Numbered from the stretch's first letter, positions 41,689 to 50,608 are shown. The stretch: 64,000 bases of DNA from Rhodoferax sp. (GCF_030697375.1 NZ_JAUYQD010000074.1:1-64000); one strand, 5' to 3'. Numbers and translations are program-made. Notes: generated from the sequence alone by a model not told the origin.

Positions 41689-42204
41689 TTGAATTTGGCA
41701 ATTGATTGGCTGGACCATGCACCCCGGCGTGTACTGGTGTTGATGAGCTTGGCCTGTGTGGCCTTGCTGGTGTTTGGTTTGTATTTGCAACATGTCGTTG
41801 GCTTGGAGCCGTGTCCGATGTGCATAGTGCAGCGTTATGCTCTTGTTTTGATAGCTGCTTGCGCAGCATTGACGGGGGCTACAGCCAAAAAAAGCTTACA
41901 AATTACCGGAAGTTTCGTATTGCTGCTGTTGGCCGGTACCGGAGCATTTGTAGCTGCACGCCAAAGTTGGCTGCAATGGTACCCACCTGAGGTGGTTTCA
42001 TGCGGGCGCGATCTGTACGGCATGATTGAAACCTTTCCGATGCAACGACTCGTACCCATGATATTCAGGGGAAGCGGCGATTGCACCAAAGTCGATTGGA
42101 CCTTTTTAGGCGGCTCCATTGCCAATTGGTCTTTTCTTTGGTTTTGCGCCCTGGGCGGGGTAGCGCTGGCGCTGATCTGGCGACAACTCAAACGCAGCCG
42201 CTGA
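41689..42204 (+). CDS. dsbB: Disulfide bond formation protein DsbB
   Basis: 171 aa from TTG 41689 behind AAGGA. Inner-membrane quinone reductase that re-oxidises DsbA. Four membrane helices; redox pairs C42/C45 (EPCPMCIVQRY) and C105/C132. The 16 residues right after QRY (51-66, ALVLIAAC-AALTGATA), which make up the second membrane helix, are encoded exactly by a copy of the 48-nt element (41839-41886), so the element has become part of the essential fold. Overall length is normal. Confidence 0.95.
   Translation: MNLAIDWLDHAPRRVLVLMSLACVALLVFGLYLQHVVGLEPCPMCIVQRYALVLIAACAALTGATAKKSLQITGSFVLLLLAGTGAFVAARQSWLQWYPPEVVSCGRDLYGMIETFPMQRLVPMIFRGSGDCTKVDWTFLGGSIANWSFLWFCALGGVALALIWRQLKRSR
41839..41886 (+). 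repeat. 48-nt dispersed element forming DsbB helix 2
   Basis: Plus strand: gctcttgttttgatagc, then tgcttgcgcagcattgacgg, then gggctacagcc. Codons 51-66 of dsbB, frame 0. Confidence 0.9.
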
Positions 42205-42363
42205 ACACCACCGGCATCACGTCGATCTGGCTCACAGTGCGGTCAAGGTAGTGCAAGGGTTATCCCCAGGGGCAGTCTTATGACCGCTTGGTTAGACGCT
42301 TTTTTTTGAATTTCAACGAATGGCAACAAACATTTGCTCTGAGTGTTGGTGCACAATGTTTCG

Positions 42364-44148
42364 ATGAATAACGAGAAGGTGTTGGGTATGCCTACTGACT
42401 CAGATACGCTTCACTTCCTAGATGACGACAGCGACGGAGGGACGTCCAAAGAGTTGGTTTGGCGCTTGATGGTGATTGACGACGAGCCCGATGTCCATCG
42501 GGCGACAACGTTTGCATTGGCCGGTGTCAAAATTCTTGGGCGTTCTCTGCAGTTTTTGCATGCTTACTCTGCGGCAGAGGCAACGCAGATGCTGCGCACA
42601 GAAAAAGATGTGGCCGTTGTTCTGCTCGATGTGGTGATGGAGCGAGAGGATGCAGGACTGGCCTTGGTTAAAACCATTCGGCAGGATTTCAAGCTGACCG
42701 AATTGCGCATCATTTTGCGCACCGGCCAGCCCGGATATGCCCCAGAAATCGAGACTATTCACGATTTTGATATTAACGATTACAAGACCAAATCGGAACT
42801 GACACGCACCAAATTGTATGCAACCGTGACAGCGGCGCTGCGTGCCTACGAGCAAATTCGGGAACTGGACGAACTGGCGTTTTACGACCGGCTTTCACGG
42901 TTGCCGAATCGCAACAAGTTCATTGATTTGAGTGACGAACGGTTGGTGTCTGGCAACTTTTTGGATGACGCCATTGCGATCTTGGACATTGACGATTTTT
43001 CAGAAATCAACGATGCACTGGGCCACCAACAAGGTGATCGCTTGTTGCAGTCGGTGGCCGAAAGGCTGAAATCCGAGCTAGGCTCCGATGTCATTTTGGC
43101 CCGCATTGGCAGTGACACTTTTGGACTAATGGGCTCCATTCAGGTGATGGAGCCGCTGCGGGTACTGTCTCTCTTTCGTGAGCCATTTTGGGTCCATGAT
43201 GACTCCATGGTCGTCACCGCAACCATGGGGCTGACCAAATCCTTGGGAGCAGGCGTCACGGGACGGGACGCTTTGAAGGATGCCAACATTGCCCTCAAAC
43301 GCGCCAAAAAAAGTCGGCGCGGCAGCTATGTGATGTATTCCACGGAGATGGGAACCGATATCCGTGAGCGGGTCCGTCTTCTCCAAAACCTTCGCAGTGC
43401 AGTCGAAAGTGAACGCTTATTTGTGGTGTATCAGCCTCAGGTGAATTTAAAAACCGGCGCTGTGGTCGGCGTAGAGGCACTGATTCGTTGGAAAAAAGAA
43501 GACGGATCCTTCGTTCCCCCTGACCGTTTCATCCCTTTGGCTGAGGCTTCCGGCATGATTGTGGCCATCGGGGACTGGGTGCTGCGCGTGGCGTGTGATG
43601 AATTGGTACGCTTTCAAGCCCTTGGTTTACCCAATCTGCGCATGTCCGTCAATGTGTCGCAAATTCAATTTCGCCACCCCGATTTTCTTGAAAAGTTGCG
43701 AATCGCCTTGCTTGAAACAGGTACCAACCCCAAGTACCTTGAATTAGAAATCACAGAGTCAGTTGCCATGGAGGACGCTGATTTCATGCTCGAAACGCTA
43801 CACAAAGTCCGTGAATTGGGCATTTCCATTGCCATTGATGATTTTGGAACAGGTTACTCCTCTCTCAGCCATTTGCGGCAACTCCCCATTGACCGCCTCA
43901 AGATTGACCGAGCCTTTGTGACTGAGCTCAATCAACAGGTGTCGGGCGGGCATATTGCAGCAATGGTGATTGAGTTGGGCCGCAATCTCAACCTTACCGT
44001 GATTGCCGAAGGCATCGAAGATGAAGGTCAGGCTAAGACATTGCTTGGCCTGGGTTGCCATGAAGGGCAGGGCTATCTGTATGCCACGCCTCTGTTGCCC
44101 CAACAGTTTAAGGACTGGTTTCAATCCCGGATTGCATTAGCCCCCTGA
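42364..44148 (+). CDS. Receiver-GGDEF-EAL protein, probable c-di-GMP phosphodiesterase
   Basis: 594 aa from ATG 42364 (42343 and 42388 are alternatives; the last has GAAGGTG upstream). Receiver domain: LMVIDDEPDVHRATTFAL and VVLLDVVMEREDAGL with the phospho-Asp. GGDEF domain: the active-site motif is RIGSDTF instead of RxGGDEF, so no cyclase activity is expected. EAL domain: VGVEALIRW, LEITESVAMED, IAIDDFGTGYSSL and IAEGIED are intact. Predicted to degrade c-di-GMP under control of a sensor kinase not seen here. Stop overlaps the next start (TGATG). Confidence 0.93.
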   Translation: MNNEKVLGMPTDSDTLHFLDDDSDGGTSKELVWRLMVIDDEPDVHRATTFALAGVKILGRSLQFLHAYSAAEATQMLRTEKDVAVVLLDVVMEREDAGLALVKTIRQDFKLTELRIILRTGQPGYAPEIETIHDFDINDYKTKSELTRTKLYATVTAALRAYEQIRELDELAFYDRLSRLPNRNKFIDLSDERLVSGNFLDDAIAILDIDDFSEINDALGHQQGDRLLQSVAERLKSELGSDVILARIGSDTFGLMGSIQVMEPLRVLSLFREPFWVHDDSMVVTATMGLTKSLGAGVTGRDALKDANIALKRAKKSRRGSYVMYSTEMGTDIRERVRLLQNLRSAVESERLFVVYQPQVNLKTGAVVGVEALIRWKKEDGSFVPPDRFIPLAEASGMIVAIGDWVLRVACDELVRFQALGLPNLRMSVNVSQIQFRHPDFLEKLRIALLETGTNPKYLELEITESVAMEDADFMLETLHKVRELGISIAIDDFGTGYSSLSHLRQLPIDRLKIDRAFVTELNQQVSGGHIAAMVIELGRNLNLTVIAEGIEDEGQAKTLLGLGCHEGQGYLYATPLLPQQFKDWFQSRIALAP

Positions 44149-45509
44149 TGGAGGACATGCGGTTCATGGCCCTTGCACTGGCACAGTGTCGGCCCGCATC
44201 ATTGGATGGCGAGGTCCCGGTAGGTGCTGTGATTGTTAAGGACGGACAGGTCATTGCGACAGGACGAAATGCGCCGATTGCACAGCACGACCCCACCGCA
44301 CATGCTGAAATTGTCGCCATACGCGCAGCAGCCAAGGTTTTGGGCAATTATCGGCTTGAGGGTTGTGAACTCTTTGTGACGCTGGAGCCGTGTGCAATGT
44401 GTGCGGGTGCCATGGTGCATGCACGACTGCAGCGCGTCATATTCGGAGCCTTCGATCCCAAAACCGGAGCCGCAGGGTCAGTCTTGAATCTGTTTGATAA
44501 CAAAAAGCTCAATCACCACACCAAAGTTCTGGGCGGCGTCATGGCGGAAGAATGCGCCAAACCGCTTCAAGATTTTTTTCAAAGTAAAAGACAACATACC
44601 CTTCGCAGCGCCATCCCCCTGCGAGAGGATGCGGTCCGAACCCATGCCGCTCGCTTTGAGCATATTCCCGATTACCCTTGGGTATCGCATTATGTGAGCG
44701 ATCTTCCCGCACTGGCCGGACTTCGGATGCACTATCTGGACGAAGGGCCGGTACAGGCGCCCTTGGTATTTTTATGCCTACATGGCTACCCAGGTTGGAG
44801 CTACCAATACCGAAAGATGCTGCCCATTTGGAGCGCCGCTGGCCATCGTGTAATAGCCCCTGATTTAATTGGTTTCGGAAAGAGTGACAAACCTAAGCGG
44901 GAAGCTGCCCATACGTTTGAATTTCACCGACAGAGCTTGCTGCAACTCATACAAAAATTGGATTTGCGCAACATCGTTCTGGTGGTTCACGATTGGGGTG
45001 GATTGTTGGGTCTAACCTTACCAATGCATGACCCAGAACGTTATGTCGGTCTGCTGGCTATGAACACGTCGCTTGCTACCGGTGATGCCCCTCCAGCTTC
45101 CTCTTTTCAAAATTGGCAGGAACTTTGCGCGCAAAATCCCAAGCTCAATGCTGGGCGCCTTATGGTACTGGGCGAGCCGCGCCTGAGCCCCCCGGAGTGC
45201 GGTGCCTACGACGCACCCTTTACAGACGCGGGCCACTGCGCAGCACTACGGGCTTTTCTGCGCATGGTGCCACAGTCGGAAAGTACTTCCAGTGCGCAGA
45301 CAGCGCAACAGGCCAGACAGTTTTTACGCCATGAGTGGAAGGGGAAAAGCCTGGTGTTTCTGAGTACTTTGGGCGCGAAAAGCGACCTTCTGCATGAGCA
45401 AATTCGCCATTGTCCAAAGCCATTCATGGTCGGTGGTGGGGGCTATTTGCTTCCAGAAATCGGAGAGTTCGCTGCACAAACTGCACTTTCGCATTTCACT
45501 GCCGGATAA
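44148..45509 (+). CDS. tadA: Fusion: tRNA adenosine deaminase TadA + haloalkane-dehalogenase-like hydrolase
   Basis: 453 aa. Residues 1-155 are TadA, which converts A34 to inosine in tRNA-Arg: zinc site H52-A-E54 and C82-A-M-C85. Residues about 170-453 are an alpha/beta hydrolase closest to haloalkane dehalogenases: LHGYPGWSYQYRKM for the oxyanion hole and VVHDWGG with the nucleophile D282. The family's catalytic His (GxGHFLQE) is missing: the sequence is GGGGYLLPE with Gly at 432. The second half may be inactive or have another chemistry. No internal start with a good ribosome site is evident at the junction. Confidence 0.88.
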   Translation: MEDMRFMALALAQCRPASLDGEVPVGAVIVKDGQVIATGRNAPIAQHDPTAHAEIVAIRAAAKVLGNYRLEGCELFVTLEPCAMCAGAMVHARLQRVIFGAFDPKTGAAGSVLNLFDNKKLNHHTKVLGGVMAEECAKPLQDFFQSKRQHTLRSAIPLREDAVRTHAARFEHIPDYPWVSHYVSDLPALAGLRMHYLDEGPVQAPLVFLCLHGYPGWSYQYRKMLPIWSAAGHRVIAPDLIGFGKSDKPKREAAHTFEFHRQSLLQLIQKLDLRNIVLVVHDWGGLLGLTLPMHDPERYVGLLAMNTSLATGDAPPASSFQNWQELCAQNPKLNAGRLMVLGEPRLSPPECGAYDAPFTDAGHCAALRAFLRMVPQSESTSSAQTAQQARQFLRHEWKGKSLVFLSTLGAKSDLLHEQIRHCPKPFMVGGGGYLLPEIGEFAAQTALSHFTAG

Positions 45510-45516
45510 TCGTGCG

Positions 45517-46491
45517 GTGAAAAAACATATCTATATCTATTCGCCATCCGGTGCTGTACGCGACAAAGCCGCCTTCAAACGTGGCGTACTGAGACTTCGA
45601 TCTTTAGGGCATGAGGTAGAGGTGGACCCTGACGCCCTTGCCAGTCATATGCGCTTTGCGGGCGACGATGTCACACGCTTGGCATCCATTCACCGAGCAG
45701 CCGCTAGTGGCGCCGACGTAGCCCTTATCTCAAGGGGGGGGTACGGCTTGACCCGTATTCTTGGAGAAATTCGCTACAAATCAGTCGCCAAAGCCATCGA
45801 ACGCGGAACCCAGTTTGTCGGTATCAGCGATTTCACGGCATTTCAATTGGCAGTACTTGCAAAGACAGAGAGTATTACCTGGGCCGGGCCGGCACTGTGT
45901 GAGGGATTTGGCGTGGGGGGAAAACCAGACACGCTGGACGACCATGGGCACGCAGAACCGCTCAAACCCGACGAGGTTATGGAAGACTGCTTCAACGACA
46001 TGTTGACGGGGCAGGGGGAAGGGACGGGGTGGCGCCAGCACCGTGAGCCTGCGACCGCACCGGTGTCCCTGCACCACGAAGCATGGGCAATAGAAAAAGC
46101 CACCATTTGGGGCGGAAATCTGAGCATGGTCGCAGCCCTGTTGGGAACCCCCTATTTCCCCAATATCAAGGGCGGTATTCTGTTCTTGGAGGATGTCGCA
46201 GAGCACCCGTACCGCATTGAGCGCCTCATGACCCAGCTGCTGCATGCGGGCGTATTGGCGCGTCAAAAGGCGATCATCTTGGGACAGTTTACAAACTACA
46301 AACTCACGCCCCATGACAAGGGCTTCAAGTTACAGACGGTAATTGATTGGCTTCGCAGCCAAATCAAAATCCCAATTTTGACAAATCTCCCTTACGGCCA
46401 TGTCGCGACCAAAGTATTGCTGCCGGTGGGAACAAAATCCAACCTGCTTGTTGAGGGACGAGACGCCTTGATGTTTTGGGGCCACCAATAG
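45517..46491 (+). CDS. ldcA: LD-carboxypeptidase (peptidase S66)
   Basis: 324 aa from GTG 45517, eight bases after the previous stop; the 41 codons before it overlap the hydrolase end and lack family similarity. Seen: IYIYSPSGAV, the nucleophile region LISRGGYGLTRIL, ATIWGGNLSMVAALLGT, and LEDVAEHPYRIERLMTQLL, with the catalytic His in PYGH. It removes the terminal D-Ala from murein tetrapeptides in the cytoplasm during peptidoglycan recycling. Confidence 0.93.
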   Translation: MKKHIYIYSPSGAVRDKAAFKRGVLRLRSLGHEVEVDPDALASHMRFAGDDVTRLASIHRAAASGADVALISRGGYGLTRILGEIRYKSVAKAIERGTQFVGISDFTAFQLAVLAKTESITWAGPALCEGFGVGGKPDTLDDHGHAEPLKPDEVMEDCFNDMLTGQGEGTGWRQHREPATAPVSLHHEAWAIEKATIWGGNLSMVAALLGTPYFPNIKGGILFLEDVAEHPYRIERLMTQLLHAGVLARQKAIILGQFTNYKLTPHDKGFKLQTVIDWLRSQIKIPILTNLPYGHVATKVLLPVGTKSNLLVEGRDALMFWGHQ

Positions 46492-46506
46492 GTAGCCGCG
46501 AAGCAG

Positions 46507-46536
46507 CTTGCTGTTTGGTGACTCCCAAACAGCAAG
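46507..46536. terminator. Perfect hairpin after ldcA
   Basis: cttgctgtttgg (46507-46518) pairs fully with ccaaacagcaag (46525-46536), loop tgactc, 15 bases after the stop. No U-run follows, so it may act as a weak terminator or stabiliser. Confidence 0.6.
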
Positions 46537-46589
46537 GCTGTAGGAATGCCCTAAACTCACTACTTATATAAGAATCGGAGCTTTCGGGA

Positions 46590-47507
46590 ATGGGTGTCCA
46601 AGCGACTGTTGTATTTACAGATCTACATGGTAGTACCTCAGTGTTTGAATCGCTGGGGAACGCCCGTGCAACGGACTTAATCACCCAAATTACGACCTGG
46701 ATAGCTCAGCAGTGCGCTGTCAACGGAGGCAGGGTCATTAAGACTTTGGGAGATGGCGTGTTGGCCATGTTTTCAGATGAGCAAAGCGCAGTCAATGCTG
46801 TCGTAGAACTGCAGCGAGGTCACATCAAACGGTCTATGCGGGCAACGCCAGATTTGCAATTGCCTCTGCGGATTGGCGTGTCCAGCGGCGAGGTAGAAAT
46901 GGTCGCAGGGGATTGCTATGGGGACGCGGTGAACGTGGCATCGCGCTTGTGTGATCTTTGCGGCCCAAGCCAGATCTGGGCCAGCGCTGCTGCACTGCGC
47001 TGCGTCGACGAAGGCACCGGCGTAACGTTTCGCGCTCTGGGTCCCATTGGAATTCGTGGTCGTGCCGAACCTTGCTCTGTATTCCAGATTGAATGGCGCC
47101 AAGAAGACGTTACCGATTTCTTGACCATGCAGGGAAGAATGGATGAAGTGTACGCATCCGGGAATGTAGATGTATTGGGACGGGAAATTGAACTGACGTG
47201 GATGGATAGCACCAAGCGATTCAAATCATTTGAATTGCCTGTAGATATTGGCCGCGTGCAATCCGTTGCATTCATGGTCAATGATCCACGCGTATCGCGC
47301 ACCCACGCTCGGCTGGAATGGCGCAATGGCAGCGTTGTCTTCGTCGACTTGAGCAGCTATGGTAGCTGGGTCCGGTTCGCCGGGGCGAAGGGGGCCGACG
47401 TTCTATTGCGCCGTGAGGAGTGTGTATTGCATGGAAAAGGTGAACTCGCACTGGGTGGCTCTTTTGCGGACCCCAGTGTTGCGACGGTGCATTTCTCGGT
47501 AATGTAG
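46590..47507 (+). CDS. Class III nucleotide cyclase domain fused to an FHA domain
   Basis: 305 aa. Residues 1-170: adenylate/guanylate cyclase homology domain with metal Asp residues in VVFTDLHGSTSVFE and TLGDGVLAMF, and NVASRL carrying the transition-state Asn/Arg. Residues about 190-305: forkhead-associated domain with DIGRVQ, VSRTHARLEWRNGSV and LSSYGSWV (phospho-Thr binding Arg, Ser and Asn/His positions mostly kept). Suggests a soluble cyclase tied to Ser/Thr kinase signalling. A TATATAA sequence about 25 bases upstream may be its promoter. Single gene. Confidence 0.9.
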   Translation: MGVQATVVFTDLHGSTSVFESLGNARATDLITQITTWIAQQCAVNGGRVIKTLGDGVLAMFSDEQSAVNAVVELQRGHIKRSMRATPDLQLPLRIGVSSGEVEMVAGDCYGDAVNVASRLCDLCGPSQIWASAAALRCVDEGTGVTFRALGPIGIRGRAEPCSVFQIEWRQEDVTDFLTMQGRMDEVYASGNVDVLGREIELTWMDSTKRFKSFELPVDIGRVQSVAFMVNDPRVSRTHARLEWRNGSVVFVDLSSYGSWVRFAGAKGADVLLRREECVLHGKGELALGGSFADPSVATVHFSVM

Positions 47508-47853
47508 AAACCAAGGCATCTGCCTTTGACACAAAACTTAACAATAAGTATATTTTTGATAAAATTGCATCATCATAAATTCAAAAAAGTACTTTGTATT
47601 CAATGACTTACAAAGTTTTTCTTTGAGTTTGTAGATAAGTTAGTTGATAAGAGCTCGGAGTTGTGAGTGGTTATGAGCATTCTTTGCTAGTTCTGACTTC
47701 CAATTTTTGTCTTTTGCCAATGTCAGCAAATTGCCTTTGGACTAAACCGCTTACGCGGTAGTCCCCGACCAGGGATGTGTTTTGCACTCGTTGCGTGGCG
47801 AGTGCCTATGTTGTGAAGTGAGGCAATTGGCCTCGTTCACACAGGAGCACAGC
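47508..47853. other. AT-rich gap without genes
   Basis: 47508-47700 is markedly AT-rich compared with the rest (for example aagtatatttttgataaaat). From about 47740 the sequence changes character (cgcttacgcggtagtcc hairpin) and leads into the recombinase remnant, so it probably is the end of the same insertion. Confidence 0.5.
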
Positions 47854-48166
47854 CATGGAAACATCAACATCAGGGTTCCCCCCTGCGCCAGCGCATGATC
47901 GAAGACATGCGCATGCGCAAGCTCGAACCCAAGACACAGACGGCCTGCATCCGGGGGCGCTTCCAACTGCACATGGTGGATGAGGGCACTTCCCCCATCA
48001 CACTGAAAACCACAATTGTTGGTTTGAACTTTCTCTTCACTGTCACCCTGGGCCGTCCAGAGGTCATGGCCCGAATGCAATCGTTGCGTGTTCCCCTCAA
48101 GTTACCCGTGGTGTTGAGCAAGGACGAGGTAGCACGCCTGATCGGCGCCACTCCAAACCTCAAACA
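47854..48166 (+). pseudogene. Remnant of an IS91-associated tyrosine recombinase
   Basis: From about 47884 the reading PLRQRMIEDMRMRKLEPKTQ-TACIR, then FQLHMVDEGTSPIT, TTIVGLNFLFTVTLGRPEVMARM and LPVVLSKDEVARLIGATPNLKH matches the N-terminal half of the phage-integrase-type protein carried by IS91-like elements. It has a frameshift after the first ATG (47854), an internal deletion of roughly 25 codons after TACIR, and is cut off after NLKH, so the catalytic Arg-His-Arg-Tyr part is missing. Non-functional. Confidence 0.85.
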
Positions 48167-48317
48167 TTACGGATTTCATGGTTTTTGGCGCCTACGCTTG
48201 GGGGCATCTGCACTTACAGACAATCTGTTAACGTACTACATCTAGTTAACATAATATACATCGTATCTATTATGAAGTTTCGAATTCCCGGATGCTTCCG
48301 GTGATCTGTAAGCGTCC

Positions 48318-49151
48318 TTAGAGGATGCGCTTCAGAAAACGCACAATCGCCGCAGCACCTCGTTCCTGGGCTTCTGGTGACCTCAAGCCGTGTCCTTCCC
48401 CTGGCAATTCAAGGTACTCTGCGTCGATACCAGATTTCATTAGTGCTGCCGAAAATGCCCGCGATTGAGAAACGGGAACCAGTGCATCTGCATCCCCGTG
48501 AAGCAACAGCCAGTGCGGCGCACTTGATGGCGAAATACGCCAGATCGGAGAAGCAAGCCGCGCACGTTCGGAAGAATAGTCAGCGCCCAGCAAGCTGCTG
48601 ATCATGCCGAACTGATCAGGCAACAATGCGGATCGGGCTAATGTTAAATCGCTTGGCCCCCACAGCATCACAGCCCCTCGCAGCAAGTTGTCCTGATCAG
48701 TAGCCACCATGGCCGCCAAGTGCCCGCCTGCTGATCCACCTAAAATCGCAATGCGTTGCGGATCGACGTGTAACGTCGTCGCGTGCTCACGGATAGAACG
48801 CACTGCATTGCGAACATCCGATAGAGCTGTATCGCCAAGGATCCTTTTTGAAAGAGATACGAGCCTGTAATCTATCGAGACAGCGACCCAACCTTCTTGC
48901 GCCAACCTCCGCCCAAACCAGTCCATCTCAGAACGGTCGCCAGCACCCCAACCACCACCATGCACCAACAAAACAGCGGGGAAATTAGCACCCTCTGCCG
49001 GTCTAAAAATATCTGCCTTTAATTGATTGGGGTCATCCCAGATGATGTTTCGTTCAACACTTATGTTTCCCGCATGCGCACCGCACACTAATACACTGAA
49101 GAAAATTGCAGCGAATAAGTGCCCTAAAAGCATGCGCTTGAATCCGTTCAT
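48318..49151 (-). CDS. Secreted alpha/beta hydrolase (BD-FAE/HSL-like esterase)
   Basis: 277 aa with a signal peptide (LLGHLFAAIFFSVLVCGAHA). Motifs: oxyanion hole LLVHGGGWGAGD, nucleophile elbow ILGGSAGGHLAAM, acid in HGDADALVPVSQS and His in PGEGHGL, all expected for a carboxylesterase. Substrate unknown. It follows the ankyrin gene by six bases on the same strand. Confidence 0.9.
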   Translation of the reverse strand: MNGFKRMLLGHLFAAIFFSVLVCGAHAGNISVERNIIWDDPNQLKADIFRPAEGANFPAVLLVHGGGWGAGDRSEMDWFGRRLAQEGWVAVSIDYRLVSLSKRILGDTALSDVRNAVRSIREHATTLHVDPQRIAILGGSAGGHLAAMVATDQDNLLRGAVMLWGPSDLTLARSALLPDQFGMISSLLGADYSSERARLASPIWRISPSSAPHWLLLHGDADALVPVSQSRAFSAALMKSGIDAEYLELPGEGHGLRSPEAQERGAAAIVRFLKRIL

Positions 49152-49157
49152 CTCTAT

Positions 49158-49817
49158 TTACCAAACACCCTTGGGGTGACGGCTGCGAATGAATGCGGCG
49201 ATAAGCTCCACAGCATCAGGCCGCTGCGTCTTTCGTGCGAAATCCAAGGCGGTCAAACCCAAATCATTCTTTAAATCAACGTCTGCCCCCGCATCGAGCA
49301 AAAGTTTTACAGACGCCGCCGTTCCATACATGGCGGCCATCATCAACGGCGTGCTGCCATTGGGTGACGCAGCGTCAATGTAGGCATGGTTGTCCAGCAA
49401 CAATTGCACGATGTCTTGGTGTCCACCTGTGGCGGCGTAATGCAAAGGTGTCCAACCTGGTTTGTTGACATCGGCATCCAGCGCGATGAGTTTCCTGCAT
49501 ACATCAGTAAACCCCCGCAGTGCTGCCAGCATCAAAGCATTTTCATCCTGGGCGGTACGCGTGTTGATATCGGTGGAGGGCTGTGCCAGTAAAACATCAA
49601 CCACCTTCAATGCCGATCCGCGCAAGGCCAATATCAGCCCGCGCTGCCCCTGCGGATTGGCGGTGTTGGGATCAAAGCCCCGCTGCAACAGCATATCTAC
49701 GGCCACGGCATTGTCACTGCCTATGGCAGCAAAATAGTCATCGTACGATCCTGCACGGGCCCACGAAAAGCATGTCAAAACAAGCAGATAGAAGCCAAAT
49801 CGAATGCAATTTCTCAT
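49158..49817 (-). CDS. Exported ankyrin-repeat protein
   Basis: 219 aa with a signal peptide ending near FSWARA. Five ankyrin repeats, for example GWTPLHYAATGGHQDIVQLLLDNHAYIDAASPNGSTPLMMAAMYG and AGADVDLKNDLGLTALDFARK. Likely a periplasmic protein-binding scaffold. Start overlaps the tatD stop by four bases. Such ankyrin proteins are common next to tatD in this bacterial group. Confidence 0.92.
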   Translation of the reverse strand: MRNCIRFGFYLLVLTCFSWARAGSYDDYFAAIGSDNAVAVDMLLQRGFDPNTANPQGQRGLILALRGSALKVVDVLLAQPSTDINTRTAQDENALMLAALRGFTDVCRKLIALDADVNKPGWTPLHYAATGGHQDIVQLLLDNHAYIDAASPNGSTPLMMAAMYGTAASVKLLLDAGADVDLKNDLGLTALDFARKTQRPDAVELIAAFIRSRHPKGVW

Positions 49818-50608
49818 GCATTGACTCCACGAAAAAGCTGCTCGAAGTTACGACTTGTCGTGTCCCCAATGCTTTCCACGCTGCAGCCTTTCAACTGCGC
49901 CAGTTGCTGCGCCACATAGGGTACATATGATGGGTTATTGGTTTTCCCGCGGAATGGGACTGGCGCCAGGTAGGGGCTGTCCGTTTCAATCAGCAGGCGG
50001 TCCATGGGCACCCAGGCCGCCACATCCCGAATATCCTGAGCGGTCTTGAAGGTCAATATTCCAGAAAACGAGATATAAAAACCCATCTCCAGCGCAGCCT
50101 TGGCGACTTCACGGCTTTCCGTAAAGCAATGAAACACCCCACCGGCAGAGCCCGCACCGCCATTTTCGCCCTCTTCCCGCAGGATGGCCAAGGTATCGTC
50201 AGAGGCACTGCGGGTATGAATCACCAAGGGTTTTCCAAGCTGGCGAGCGGCCCGAATGTGCGTACGGAATCGTTCCCGTTGCCATTCCATGTCGGCATGC
50301 GTTCGCGTACCCAGCCGGTAATAGTCCAGGCCCGTTTCGCCTACCGCCACTACCCGGGACAAAGCGCCCCGCTGCAATAGGTCTTCCAGCGTGGGCTCAG
50401 CTACATCTTCATTGTCAGGATGTACACCCACGGTGGACCAAAAGTTGTCATACCGCATGGCCAAACCATGCACCTCTGAAAACTCTTCCAGCGTAGTGCA
50501 GATACAAAGGGCGCGCTCAACCTGCGCGGCAGCCATGGCAAGCCGAATTTCTTCCAGAGAAGACACCAATTCAGGAAACGTCAAATGGCAATGGGAATCT
50601 GTAAACAT
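49814..50608 (-). CDS. tatD: TatD-family metal-dependent hydrolase
   Basis: 264 aa. Metal ligands in FTDSHCHLTF (HxH), GETGLDYYR (Glu), LVIHTRSA, GVFHCFTES and LLIETDSPYLAP. TatD-type enzymes are DNA 3'-5' exonucleases/deoxyribonucleases. Conserved neighbourhood with pilZ, holB, tmk and mltG. Confidence 0.95.
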   Translation of the reverse strand: MFTDSHCHLTFPELVSSLEEIRLAMAAAQVERALCICTTLEEFSEVHGLAMRYDNFWSTVGVHPDNEDVAEPTLEDLLQRGALSRVVAVGETGLDYYRLGTRTHADMEWQRERFRTHIRAARQLGKPLVIHTRSASDDTLAILREEGENGGAGSAGGVFHCFTESREVAKAALEMGFYISFSGILTFKTAQDIRDVAAWVPMDRLLIETDSPYLAPVPFRGKTNNPSYVPYVAQQLAQLKGCSVESIGDTTSRNFEQLFRGVNA

